From Ariolimax columbianus (taxonomy: Eukaryota > Mollusca > Gastropoda > Stylommatophora > Arionidae), in assembly GCA_036924085.1 (NCBI GenBank), contig JAVGWX010000004.1, positions 11,535,916-11,599,915 of the forward strand: DNA of 64,000 bases, in the 5' to 3' direction. The notes beneath the pieces are model-generated. The model ran no database searches. It worked only from the letters and a program-made list of their open reading frames with translations, and had not been told where the DNA came from. Below, piece by piece: positions 15,401 through 28,100 of this stretch. Both the position numbers and the translations under genes were made by a program. The stretch's first letter is position 1. Every line of letters begins with the position of its first letter.

Positions 15401-18400
15401 AGGTATGGTGCCAGGCAAAGGAGGTAGGGGTAGACCAAGAAGATGACGGAACCAAGATATCCAGGAATGCCTGAGTATGAATGGCGCTGGAGTTTTGGCA
15501 AGGGAAAGAGTTTCTTTCAGACAGACTGTGATGGGAGCGACGTTCTATAAAGGACATGATATTTAAATATATATATATATGTATATTTATACATACATTT
15601 AAGGATACAGAAATGAATCATGCATAAAATAATAATAATTATGATACTTGTAATAAGAGAGATTTAACCAAAAATAAAAGAAAGAATAATAATAAAGCAG
15701 CGAAATAACAAAACATTGCTCTCCCGTCAGTACTGCTACTACAATTATTCTTGTAATCATGATATCATTATTAGCTTACCATAGTTGCCGCTACCATTAT
15801 CACCATCATTACAAAAACAGTTAGCACCATCATAATTACGTACAACCACAACATCCACACAGACTGACTATCCAAATTTATCCAATCATTATTGATAACT
15901 ACAACACTATACGCCAATTTTAAATATCATCTCCATCACCTTATTACAACTCTCAATATCATCTCCATCACCTTACTACAGGTCTCAACATCCTCCCCAT
16001 CACCTTATTACAACTCTCAACATCATCTCCATCACCTTACTACAGGTCTCAACATCCTCCCCATCACCTTACTACAACTCTCAACATTATCACCTTATTA
16101 CAACTCTCAGCATCACCACCTTATTACAGCTCTCAACATCCTCCCCATCACCTTATTACAGCTCTCAACATCATCTCCATCACCCTACTACAATTCTCAA
16201 CATCATCTCCATCACCTTATTACAACTCTCAGCATCACCACCTTATTACAGCTCTCAACATTCTCCCCATCACCTTATTACACCTCTCAACATCATCTCC
16301 ATCACCTTATTACACTTTTCAACATCATCACCTTATTACAACTCTCAACATCATCACCTTATTACAACTCTCAACATCATCTCCATCACCTTATTGCAAC
16401 TCTCAACATCCTCCCCATCACCTTATTACACCTCTCAACATCATCACCTTATTACACCTCTCAACATTATCACCTTATTACACCTCTCAACATCATCACC
16501 TTATTACACCTCTCAACATTATCACCTTATTACACCTCTCAACATCATCACCTTATTACACCTCTCAACATTATCACCTTATTACACCTCTCAACATCAT
16601 CACCTTATTACACCTCTCAACATTATCACCTTATTACACCTCTCAACATCATCACCTTATTACACCTCTCAACATTATCAGGTGTCAGCCTAACAAATAT
16701 AACGTTTTCATCATTACAATTACAGCACCACCTCCACCATTATTGCTGTATTTAAATTACTTTGCAATATTCTACCACATGTAGCTCACCAACCTCTAAA
16801 CTCTTCTGCCAATGAGGTGGCTTTCTTCTCTTGAGTGGCAGGTGACTTGCCAGGTTGTGTCGACGTGTGGGCTCATGCTCCAGTTGACGAACCCGATCAC
16901 ACCTGGCCAAATCATAATCAAAAGATATTTACATAATTTTACAGATAATCAAGCATCTGGGAATCTAAGTGGTTAGAGTACTAGCTTTTCATGGCAAATG
17001 CCTCAGGTTTAATCCTGCACTCAACATGCTCCAGTATATCTACCTGTAAATGGGTACCTGATTTACAGTTAGGGGCAGAAAGGAATCAAAGAACGATACA
17101 TATTGAGCCCTAGTAAAATGAAGCTTCTAACACATCATCCCTGACAGCAGTGTGTGCTAATAGACAACTGTTATCTGTTATTTACTGGTAATCTTAGCAA
17201 AGAAGCCTTAGATCTCACGAGGAAGCCTTTCTAAGGGCTGATAGTGATGAACAATCATTTAAATTAGAGAATTAAATTACACAAATGGGGTATTGTCAGC
17301 ACTGCTAGAATCCGGGCAATGGCTATTATTGTTTTAGTCGAAGAGAGGCTCAGATCAGTTCAGCTAAAGATAAAATAAAAGTAAGAGAAGGCTGCGGCGG
17401 AACTGTGGATTAAAATAAAGTGTAAAAAACATAAATAGGTATGGTCAGAGATACTGCACTAAGATGAAAACAAATACTAGGTGTGTTCAAATGAAACCAG
17501 ACATAACTGCACCAAGTGAACATACGTACGATGCGCATGCTGACGTTACTTCTGATGTAAACAGCACATACCAACCGTCAAGTTTGCAAAATGTCATTAT
17601 CCTCCAACTCATAGTTACCTCAGCAGACCGGTGAAACATGGCGGATGTGATATAGAATCCGTCCAGAGTTGACAGCGAGCGGTGATTCGATTTCTAAAAA
17701 CTGAAGGATGTCGACCAGTTGACATTCATCGCAGAATGCAGGCAGTGTATGTTCCAGCAACGGTCCACCCGAATTGCTGCATCAATTTTGACCGATGACA
17801 TCATCTGACGCAACAATATGCGCCTGAGTTGGTCTCGGAAGACCTTTCGTTTACTCACGTCCTTCTTCAAACATAATTGTCCAGTTCTTCCATGTTGTCT
17901 CTGTCACACTTTTGTCACCACACACTTCCTGCATTCTGCAATGAATGTTAACTGGTCTACATCCTTTAGCTGTTAGAAACCGAATCGCTGATCAACTCTG
18001 GACGGATTCCGTATCACACCCGCCATGTTTTCAACGGTCTGCTGAGAAAACTTTGAGTAGGATGATAATGAAATTGTGCAAACTTGACAGTTGGTATATG
18101 CTGTTTACATGAGAAGTGACATCATCATGCGCATTGTACGTATGTTCGTTCACTTGGTGCAGTTAGGTCCGTTTTCATTTAAACACGCCTCGTATGAAAT
18201 ATAGCCAACGTTACGACCTAGAGGCCTTCATCAGTTCAGTTCAGGTGTTATGTACCAATCGAATGTTGACTGCGATGAATTTCCATTGTTGTCCCTCCAG
18301 CCTTGAAAGAACAATCTGGAAGGATTTCCCTGTCCATCGTTTGATGTTAGCAATGTTTACCTCTGGCACATTGACTCTTCACCTTTCCTTCCAGTACTGC

Positions 18401-19057
18401 TTTCAGCAAGGTGTTATGTATTATTATGTGACCAAAATATCTGAACTGTCGACTATGATTTTGTTGATCAATTCTCGTTGAACCCTTAATTTTTCCAAGA
18501 CTGCATTATTTGTTTTTCTTTCTTTCTAGGAGATGCCTCCCATTCTTCTATAGATGCACATTTGAAAGGCATAAATTCTCTTCTCAAATAATTTGTTTAT
18601 TATTCACATTTCTATGCCATACATTACATAACAACTGATAATTCTCATTTTTAATTGTGATAATGTTGATTGGATGTTGGGATCAAGATGCTGAGCAGCG
18701 CATGAGCTGCAGTGGTCAGCGACCCATAGCTGACTGCTACCGTCAGGGCCAGCGAACCATAGCTGCCAAGACCCTTCTACACCTCCTAGCTGTGATCCTG
18801 GATAACAGGCTGCAGTAGGGCAGACTGGCTAAGGAGAAGGGATCGAAAAGGGAATGCTAACCCGGTACTCAAAAAATGCTTGCTGAAGTCGGATGTGTTG
18901 GGCCGAAAGGTGCTAATATCACAGTCAAGCTGTAAACTACGACATAACGCATTCCGTTCTCTGGACTACATTCTGCTACTTAAGCCCTTTAAGGGTTTGG
19001 TAGCGGGAGATTGAGAACGAAGAAGAAGAAGAGGAAGAAGAAGTAGAAGAAGAAGAA

Positions 19058-19104
<47 letters not shown>

Positions 19105-19108
19105 AGAC

Positions 19109-19167
<59 letters not shown>

Positions 19168-22100
19168 AGTATAAGTCCCATGTTGATGAAAACCGATTTG
19201 GCCACCCCTATTCTCTTCCTGATTTCCATCTCCCATCTTCCATTTTCTGCGATTACATGTCCAAGATGGGAGAAGCTCCTCACATGTTCCAGTATTTGAC
19301 TGTCTATTTTTATCTGTAGAGACGATTTTAAGTCCTCGTTGCTAATAATTATCATAGTTTTCGTTTTCTCGGCATTAAGGTCCAATCCACATACCTTTCT
19401 TTTGTTCTCCACTTGAATCACCAATTCTTGTAGCTCTTGTTCAATTTTGTGTCCTTCGTATATACACGATTATGTATTGTTGCTCTACCGATAGTGAGCC
19501 CTGACAGTTCCTTTACCTGTCAAAAATAACTTTCTGTCCTAGTCTTAGTCGACTTGTACTTCTACAAGGGCAGATCCCCATGTGCAGGTCCGAGCTCTGA
19601 TATGAGCTAGATGTAGCCGGGAGGAAGATTTCCTGCTTAGCTGACTAGGCTCGAGCAGCTTAATATTAGGTGTCAGTGTTAAAGACTTGAGTTTACCAGG
19701 TGTCAGTGTTAGAGATTTGAGTTTACCAGCTGTCAGTGTTAGAGATTTGAGTTTACTAGGTGTCAGTGTTAAAGACTTGAGTTTACTAGGTGTCAGTGTT
19801 AGAGACTTGAGTTTACTAGGTGTCAGTGTTAGAGACTTGAGTTTACTAGGTGTCAGTGTTAGAGACTTGAGTTTACTAGGTGTCAGTGTTAGAGACTTGA
19901 GTTTACTAGGTGTCAGTGTTAAAGACTTGAGTTTACTAGGTGTCAGTGTTAGAGACTTGAGTTTACTAGGTGTCAGTGTTAGAGACTTGAGTTTACTAGG
20001 TGTCAGTGTTAGAGACTTGAGTTTACTAGGTGTCAGTGTTAGAGACTTGAGTTTACTAGGTGTCAGTGTTAAAGACTTGAGTTTACTAGGTGTCAGTGTT
20101 AAAGACTTGAGTTTACTAAGTGTCAGTGTTAGAGACTTGAGTTTACTAGGTGTCAGTGTTAGAGAATTGAGTTTACTAGGTATCAGTGTTAGAGACTTGA
20201 GTTTACTAGGTGTCAGTGTTAGAGACTTGAGTTTACTACAACAACGATGTTTTATACAGAAGTAGGAACACTAGCGTGTTATACAAAAGTAGGAACACTA
20301 GCGTGTTATACAGAAGTAGGAACACTAGCGTGTTATACAGAAGATGTAAGAACACTAGCGTGTTATACAAAAGTAGGAACACTAGCGTGTTATACAGAAG
20401 ATGTAAGAACACTAGCGTGTTATACAAAAGTAGGAACACTAGCGTGTTATACAGAAGATGTAAGAACACTAGCGTGTTATACAAAAGTAGGAACACTAGC
20501 GTGTTATACAGAAGTAGGAACACTAGCGTGTTATACAGAAGTAGGAACACTAGCGTGTTATACAGAAGATGTAAGAACACTAGCGTGTTATACAAAAGTA
20601 GGAACACTAGCGTGTTATACAGAAGTAGGAACACTAGCGTGTTATACAGAAGTAGGAACACTAGCGTGTTATACAGAAGATGTAAGAACACTAGCGTGTT
20701 ATACAGAAGATGTAAGAACACTAGCGTGTTATACAAAAGTAGGAACACTAGCGTGTTATACAGAAGTAGGAACACTAGCGTGTTATACAGAAGTAGGAAC
20801 ACTAGCGTGTTATACAGAAGATGTAAGAACACTAGCGTGTTATACAAAAGTAGGAACACTAGCGTGTTATACAGAAGTAGGAACACTAGCGTGTTATACA
20901 GAAGTAGGAACACTAGCGTGTTATACAGAAGTAGGAACACTAGCGTGTTATACAGAAGATGTAAGAACACTAGCGTGTTATACAAAAGTAGGAACACTAG
21001 CGTGTTATACAGAAGTAGGAACACTAGCGTGTTATACAGAAGACTTAAGAACAGGATTGTGCTATACAAAAGTCAAGAAGCATGACGTAATACCGACAAC
21101 ATTAAGGATAACACAATAACTACATCAACAAACAAATCGCACGTGACTTACTCGTTCCGTCCAAGTGTAACCGTGACAGTACTGGGTCGGGGTACTTTCT
21201 GTGACGACAATGACGTCATCAACGTATGACTGGCCGACAAAGGGGTGGATCTGAACAATAGAGATTATATTTCGCTAGCCGGTGCTAATATATAGTTTTG
21301 TACAATTTAAAACAAGGCAGAAATTAACAACGATCATTAACCATTTGTATCCAACATATTTGTCCATTTGTAAGTGAAATGGGACAATTCGTAAGGCTTT
21401 TTTTCCCCATCATTTTCCTGGATGCACCACAAGACTTGAGAGGTTGCAGTTTCTTTCATAATCTAATCAACTGCCAGCAGGAACAGAGAAGGCGATAGAC
21501 AATATCCTTGTTGTACCACAGATATTAAATGATTATGTGAGTTGCCCCTCGTGTGATAATTCTACACTGCATGTTGATATGTCTTCTTTATTATGTTGGT
21601 CAGCATCCTGTAGTGGCTTTGTAGGTTCCAGTTGTCAACGGCTTTTCAATAGTCAACCAAGTTGATGTACTTGTCACAGTTACTTTTGGCTTGGTTTCGT
21701 TCGTTCTCAATCTCCCGCTACCAAACCCTGACATTGGCCTAAGTAGCAGAATGTAGTCCAGAGAACGGAATGCGTTGTTTCGTAGTTTACAGCTTAACTG
21801 CGATATTTGCACCTTTCGGTCCAACACATCTGACTTCAGGAAGCATTTTTTGAGTACCGGTATGCATTCTCTCTTCGATCCCTTCTCCTTAGCCAGTCTG
21901 CCCTACTGCAGCCTGTTATCCAGGATCACCACGTGGAGGTGTAGAAGGGTCTTGGCAGCTCTGGTTCGCTGGCCCTGACGCTAGCAGTCAGCTCTGGTTC
22001 GCTGGCCCTGACGCTAGCAGTCAGCTCTGGTTCGCTGGCCCTGACGCTAGCAGTCAGCTCTGGTTCGCTGGCCCTGACGCTAGCAGACAGCTCTGGTTCG

Positions 22101-25100
22101 CTGGCCCTGACGCTAGCAGTCAGCTCTGGTTCGCTGGCCCTGACGCTAGCAGTCAGCTCTGGTTCGCTGGCCCTGACGCTAGCAGTCAGCTATGGGTAGC
22201 TCACCGTTGCAGCTCATGCGCTGCTCAGCGTCTTGATACCACAGTTACTTTTGAGTTTACTTTTGATACAAATACATAGACCTTTATTACTATTTACTAC
22301 TACTACTAATTCTTCTTCATCCTCTTCTTCTTCTTCCCTTTTTTCTACTTCATCCCAATAAGTTCCCTCATAAGAATAGGATCCCGACAACAGCCGACAT
22401 CTTATACAAATCATTAAAGAACTTGCGTGCTCTTGTAGTGCTTTTCGCAATAAGTTAGCATGGCGAGGTTTCCATCCCATTCACAACCCTCTGTAGTTGT
22501 CTCTACGATATGTTTTGAAGGTTGCAATGGTTATATTCTTTGTTCACAGAATCCACCGGGTGAAATTACTTACTTAACAACTATATTTAGTGATTGGCCC
22601 ACCAGAGGTAATTACGCAACTGAGCTACAACATAACAGTAAATACATGTCTAATAATTCACAGCGACAAAACACACACACAAAAAAACAATCGAATATAG
22701 TCATAATTAATCACCGGTTGCGCGACATTTTCTGAAGTAAGGACACCGATATACACAACAGTAAGAGCTGTCAGAAATCCTGTGAATATTTCAGTGATAA
22801 GACTAGTTCGACTGACAACACAACCAGAACCGCTAATAACATTTAAATGTGAGTTTGAACCTAGCGATACTTTCCACTTTCTTGATTCGCATTGTATGAA
22901 ACCTGCCCCAGTAAAAGTAAGCGTACAAGCGCAAATAATATCGTCAGGGTTTCTTTGTCGCTTTGCCCTCGATATTGCTAGTGAAACTTTTAATATAAGA
23001 CTCCAGGTTTCAGTGGCGTATACTCAGTTCCAATATGTGTTTCTTGACAGTCATTATGAAACTGTTTATACTGTACTAACAGAAAGGGCCGAAAGGCGAG
23101 ATCTCGAGAGTCGCTGGATCCATACTAATGGAGGCGGAACACCTAATACTCCTACAAAAGAAAGTGCCGTGGTTTGCTTGAGGTTCCGCCCTCGTCAGGG
23201 TCCGGTGACTTTCAGCAGTGTTGTTTACAAGTCTTGACTTTCAAATTCAAGTAGTCTCAAGTCATGTTTAACAAGACTCAAGTCAACCCCCATAAGTCTC
23301 ATGTTGACAAGGCAGCAAAAGTGTTCAATGACCGGTATAGAATCACATTTAGTAAATACTGCATGACTAATAATGTCATAAATCGTTGATGCCTATTTCC
23401 GATAATCAATGAACTATTGATTTATCGTGTCAAGTTTGACAGACGCGGAAATTTCTCTCCGTGCGATTACTCGTCTGTGTATGGAAAGTAATGGCAACCT
23501 ATCGTATTGTACACCTGCCAAGTAATTTATATCAGCCAAATAGGTTGTCAGTTGTAAGAAGCGACATTCTGCAAAAGACAAGCTACTTGGAAAATGTTTT
23601 TGAAAAAGGCGTGTGCTTCGATTCCAGCAAGTCAATGCAAGTCACTTTACCAAAGTAATGTCCAAGTCGCAAGCCGAGTAAAGCTGTTGATAGGACATAT
23701 TTGTGTCAAGTTCAAGTCGATACCCTTATGCGTCTTAGAGCAATTCGAGTCCGAATAGATCGACAACAGTCTTTTAGTATTGTGCAAAAAGTTTAGACTG
23801 GATGCCGAGTATTTCTATATGGGTAATATGATATTATATACCCGCCATCAACCACCCCCTCCCCCTTTTAACATACAAAGAAAGACCAGCAAGCGGCCTG
23901 TGGTTGAATTCGATGACACTAAGGCCAGATAAAACTTTAGAGAATAACAACAAATAGAGGTTATCCGGCAGATGGAATAGGCAAAGAGTGGACTTATCAG
24001 CCTGGAAGGTTGGTCCATCTAAGAAAGGAAATGTCGGCGCATTTCTGATGAGAAAGATACGCCGATTCGTTGCGCGAACATGTAGCCGCATTTGGATATC
24101 ACGCCATTTTGATTAATTTTTCTCCATAAACTCTTTGCCCACAAACTTCTCACCCGCATTTAGCCTTTCTTGGCAAGAAATCAGCGCCCCCAAAATCTGG
24201 CTTCCCTGACTGTAGTTCCACCGCTGATATCCTTGCGCTTCGCCTACTCATGTAGATAGACACGGAATGTAACCGCCCCCATAACGTCGCTTACGTTGAC
24301 CGCAAGGCTGCCTTTAACTCTGTGGACAGATCTGCCTTGGCATGTCTTAAAACTAGTGGCAGTTCCCAGCACACTGTAACGGCTAATCGAGCAGCCACAC
24401 TGTAACACTGGAGCAAGAGTAAGCCTGGGTCACAATATACCAGGTTCTCTCTGTTATCCAGTCTCCGTCAGGGATGTGTCCTTGCAACATAATTGTTCTT
24501 CCGCACCATGGACAGGATAATCGGTCAACTGGGGATGCACAACCCAAAAGTAATCAAAGGACAGCTGTGTGTGACCGACCTCGACTACGCAGACGAGCCA
24601 TATCAGGCTCCGACCCTCAGGCACTGCTGAAACCAATGGAGCACCAAGAAGACATTGCATCTAGATTAGGTCTCCACATCTTATGGGCACAAACCAAGAT
24701 ACAAAACCTTGGCTGCATCCCCCAAACGACATGGATTTTTGCGATTGCAAAATATATCAACTCCACTGAGGATTTCATTTACATGGGAAACAAACAAAAC
24801 TTGTATGGCCGAACCCACCCCGACGTCATTAGAAGAGTCGGTCTGGCTGCCGCCTCTATGAACGCCATGCATCAAGCCTGAAACCAGCAGAGGACTATTC
24901 TGCAGAGTGATTAGAAGCGCATTGAAGCCATCTACTTGTGCAGCCAGAAGTGCATTCTTACGATCCACTGGTATAAAATGGTACCACAACGATCTCATGC
25001 GACGGACAGGCTTCGAAAGCACGTTCACCGTGCTGAAAATATGGCTCGTTTTGCCGAGAACGATCCTGTCCACCAACTCTTAAAACAGGTCATGGACAAC

Positions 25101-28100
25101 AAGGATGGGAGACGACCCTCTCCATCATGGTCACGCCTCCGCGTGTAGGTCGAATCGGAAAGACATCATCCTCATTGCATGTAGTCTGGGAGTCATTGTG
25201 TTCATGTGCGGTTGACATGACATACCCGTTATGTGGCCCACCTGCCTACCAAATAATATATATATATATATATATAATGGTGTACAGAAACAGCGTTAAG
25301 TAGATGCAGAGAAGCTTAGAATTACCATAAGAGCGATAAAACGAAGAACATTGACAGTTTCTCTCTTAGGGACACAATTTACACCGCATTCAGGAGCAAA
25401 ACCTCATTAAACGACGTCATAGTTACAACGTTAGTAAGAAAATCCTGACTAGCAGGGCGTGTAGTACACATACACACACACACGACTGGCAACAGATGGA
25501 CACGACGCATGACGTTCTGGTCACCATTAAGATATAAGCGTCCTCTGCATCGCTCACCAACGATGTAAAGAGATGGACTGAGTAAATTGGTCAAGCATGG
25601 TACTCCAAGGTAAAAGACCAGAAGAAATATAAAAAGCTTGAAGCTACCTGTCATTGAGTACTGATTCTGTCTGAATGGGTATCAGCATTACATTATTACA
25701 CAGTATATACGAGTGTGTGTGCGTGTGTGTATGTACGCGTCCACGCGGGGTCGCTGTGCTTGTTATTTTCAAAATATGTTTCCAAACACAGTGACTCAAC
25801 ACCTTCCAATTTAACTGCAATACGACGCCAGCTGTCATTGCTTTCACTGCGGTTCCCGAGCAACGAGGTCCCAACCACGAACTCCGCCACTGTCTGCTAA
25901 TATCAATCAAACGCGAACAAACAAAACGCGTCAAGTAATGACAACTTCTGCGTCACACGCGCTGTTGACTGGAAAAGCAATCGCAAACAAGGACCAGAAT
26001 TGAATGGAAGGATAGTCCGCTATTACTTAACTCCACAAGCACAACTAAGGTAAAAAAAAAAGACCATTAAAGAACGTTCAAAAGCAGACAGCTCGCTTCA
26101 ACAATGGAAAAGAACAGCAATTAGTGATAAAATCAGGAACTGAAAGTGCAGTTGTAGTGATGTGTATGAAGCAGTTTATGAAGTAAAGTTGTAGTGATGT
26201 GTATGAAGCTAGGCAGTTTATGAAGTAAAGTTGTAGTGATGTGTATGAAGCAGTTTATGAAGTAAAGTTGTAGTGATGTGTATGAAGCAGTTTATGAAGT
26301 AAAGTTGTAGTGATGTGTATGAAGCTAGGCAGTTTATGAAGTAAAGTTGTAGTGATGTGTATGAAGCTAGGCAGTTTATGAAGTAAAGTTGTAGTGATGT
26401 GTATGAAGCTAGGCAGTTTATGAAGTAAAGTTGTAGTGATGTGTATGAAGCTAGGCAGTTTATGAAGTAAAGTTGGTGTGATGTGTATGAAGCTAGGCAG
26501 TTTATGAAGTAAAGCTGCATATGGATGACACGTCGCGCGTACTGAGAGTAGCCCTTACAAAGATCACATAACACATACATACTTTGGAGGGGTTTGTGTA
26601 TTATTCTTCTTCAGGTGCCTGGTCTGGAATAGACATCGGCGATCATGACTCTCCAATCTTCTCCATCTTTTGATGGTATAATGATGCTGTTGTTGCTCAT
26701 GCGGTTGTCTGTTGCCCAGTTGTTTAAGCCGTGCACGTGCACCTTTCTCAGTCGTCCCCTTCCTCTCTTACCTTGTATTGTCCCGTTTATGACCAATTCA
26801 TCCACTCTTCCTCTTCTGTCAATTTGTCCCATAAATTTCATTTCTTTTCCTGATATCAATTATATATTTGTACTATTCATGTATAAAGGTAGGGCGGGCG
26901 TAAAGAGACTTCATTGCACTAAGGTTCGGTTCCCTTCCCGATGCCTTCCTATTACTACCAGTAAGACAGGTACTCATTTTCAGCCGGGTCGACGGGTGCT
27001 ATCAATAACGAGGCGCGTTATCTTCGCCACGAGTCTTGAGGACTCTACCATTTCTGCTACACACACGATTATTTTCATGTATAGACGCTCAAAGATGTAT
27101 ATCGTGTCACCGCTTTATAGTAGTATATGTGCTAGTGCGTCTCTGTGACACTACGAACTATGCCGGCGGTAGCATAGCTACCAGCAGGGTCTTCCATGCC
27201 TGAAATGTCACAGGGTAGGAACCGGATGAAGTAAAGCACGTCTGATGACTTGGAGACAGAATAGGCACATTCCAAGGCTGTTCTTCTTCGTCTTCTTCTG
27301 TGGCGTTCCTAGCATGATGTGTCGTAGTTTTCAGCTTGGCTATGATATCTGCACCTTTCAGCCCGATACAACCGGTTCCAGCAGTCGTATTTTGGGTTCG
27401 GGGTTTGCCTTCCCAGGGGTCTTTGTAGCGAATTGGTCAAGCCGTTGCCTCGTGTTCAGACGGTCAATTCATGATGGCAATTTTTCCAGAGATCATTTGG
27501 TTAATCGCTGGAGCTACGAAGTTTGTGTTTTGTGCGATGTTCTTGGTAGGCGGGATACTGTTCTTCGGAGAGAGACGGAACCACACGGGGAAACCTGCGA
27601 CGATGAAGTCGAGTCTTCCCCTTAACCTTCCACCTCCGATCCCTATTCTCTTAGCCAAACTACACTTGCGCAGCCTGTTTACAGGGCCGCCGCTTGGAGG
27701 CGGAATAAGGTCTTGGCCAGCTTTCGCTGACCTTAATACAAGCACTCAGCTATGAGTCGCTAATTGCTGTCAGCTCATTCACTGTGCTGTAGCTATGAGT
27801 CGCTAACTGCTGTCAGCTCATTCAGTGTGTTGCATCTTTAACATCCGTGGGTACACAAACTTGCTAGCAAGGCTTGACAAAGATCGAATGCACACGGCCA
27901 CAGGTGTAACGAAACTGCAACGTAATGTTTTACTTGACAAGACATACTTGTATTCTTCAATAACTAATACGATTTAGGCACGTTTTTGTTGTTGTTCTTG
28001 TCTCACCTCTCAAGCGACAGACCGTGTATTTGATTTGTATGTTATGTTATTCAGAAGGGAGCGAAAAGTAATCAGGGTCAGGTGAAACATAATGATCAAG

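Noticed and set aside
15892..16755. 287-codon open frame
   Set aside because: It lies wholly in a simple tandem array that is open in several frames; the protein would be a repeat of the same few residues.
18966..19424. Poly-Ser and poly-Leu frames
   Set aside because: Translation of the GAA tail of retroposon A2; only the part above ~19,185 is real LINE coding remnant.
19687..20265. 192-codon frame of SLLGVSVRDL repeats
   Set aside because: A 30-bp minisatellite multiple of three; it begins and ends with the array and has no non-repeat coding flank.
20236..21119. Overlapping frames of 269-290 codons on both strands
   Set aside because: Units of 27 and 30 bases without stop codons stay open automatically. 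Frames on both strands at once argue against coding.
25690..25900. Exon-like open stretch on the minus strand
   Set aside because: One plausible acceptor but no matching donor, no domain, and its low-complexity end is a CA/TG tract.
26218..26580. 120-codon frame of YFINCLASYTS repeats
   Set aside because: Product of the 37/42-bp minisatellite.
27464..27755. Overlapping 93-94 codon frames on both strands
   Set aside because: They lie in the diverged copy of retroposon A; neither shows a protein motif and other A copies have no matching frame.
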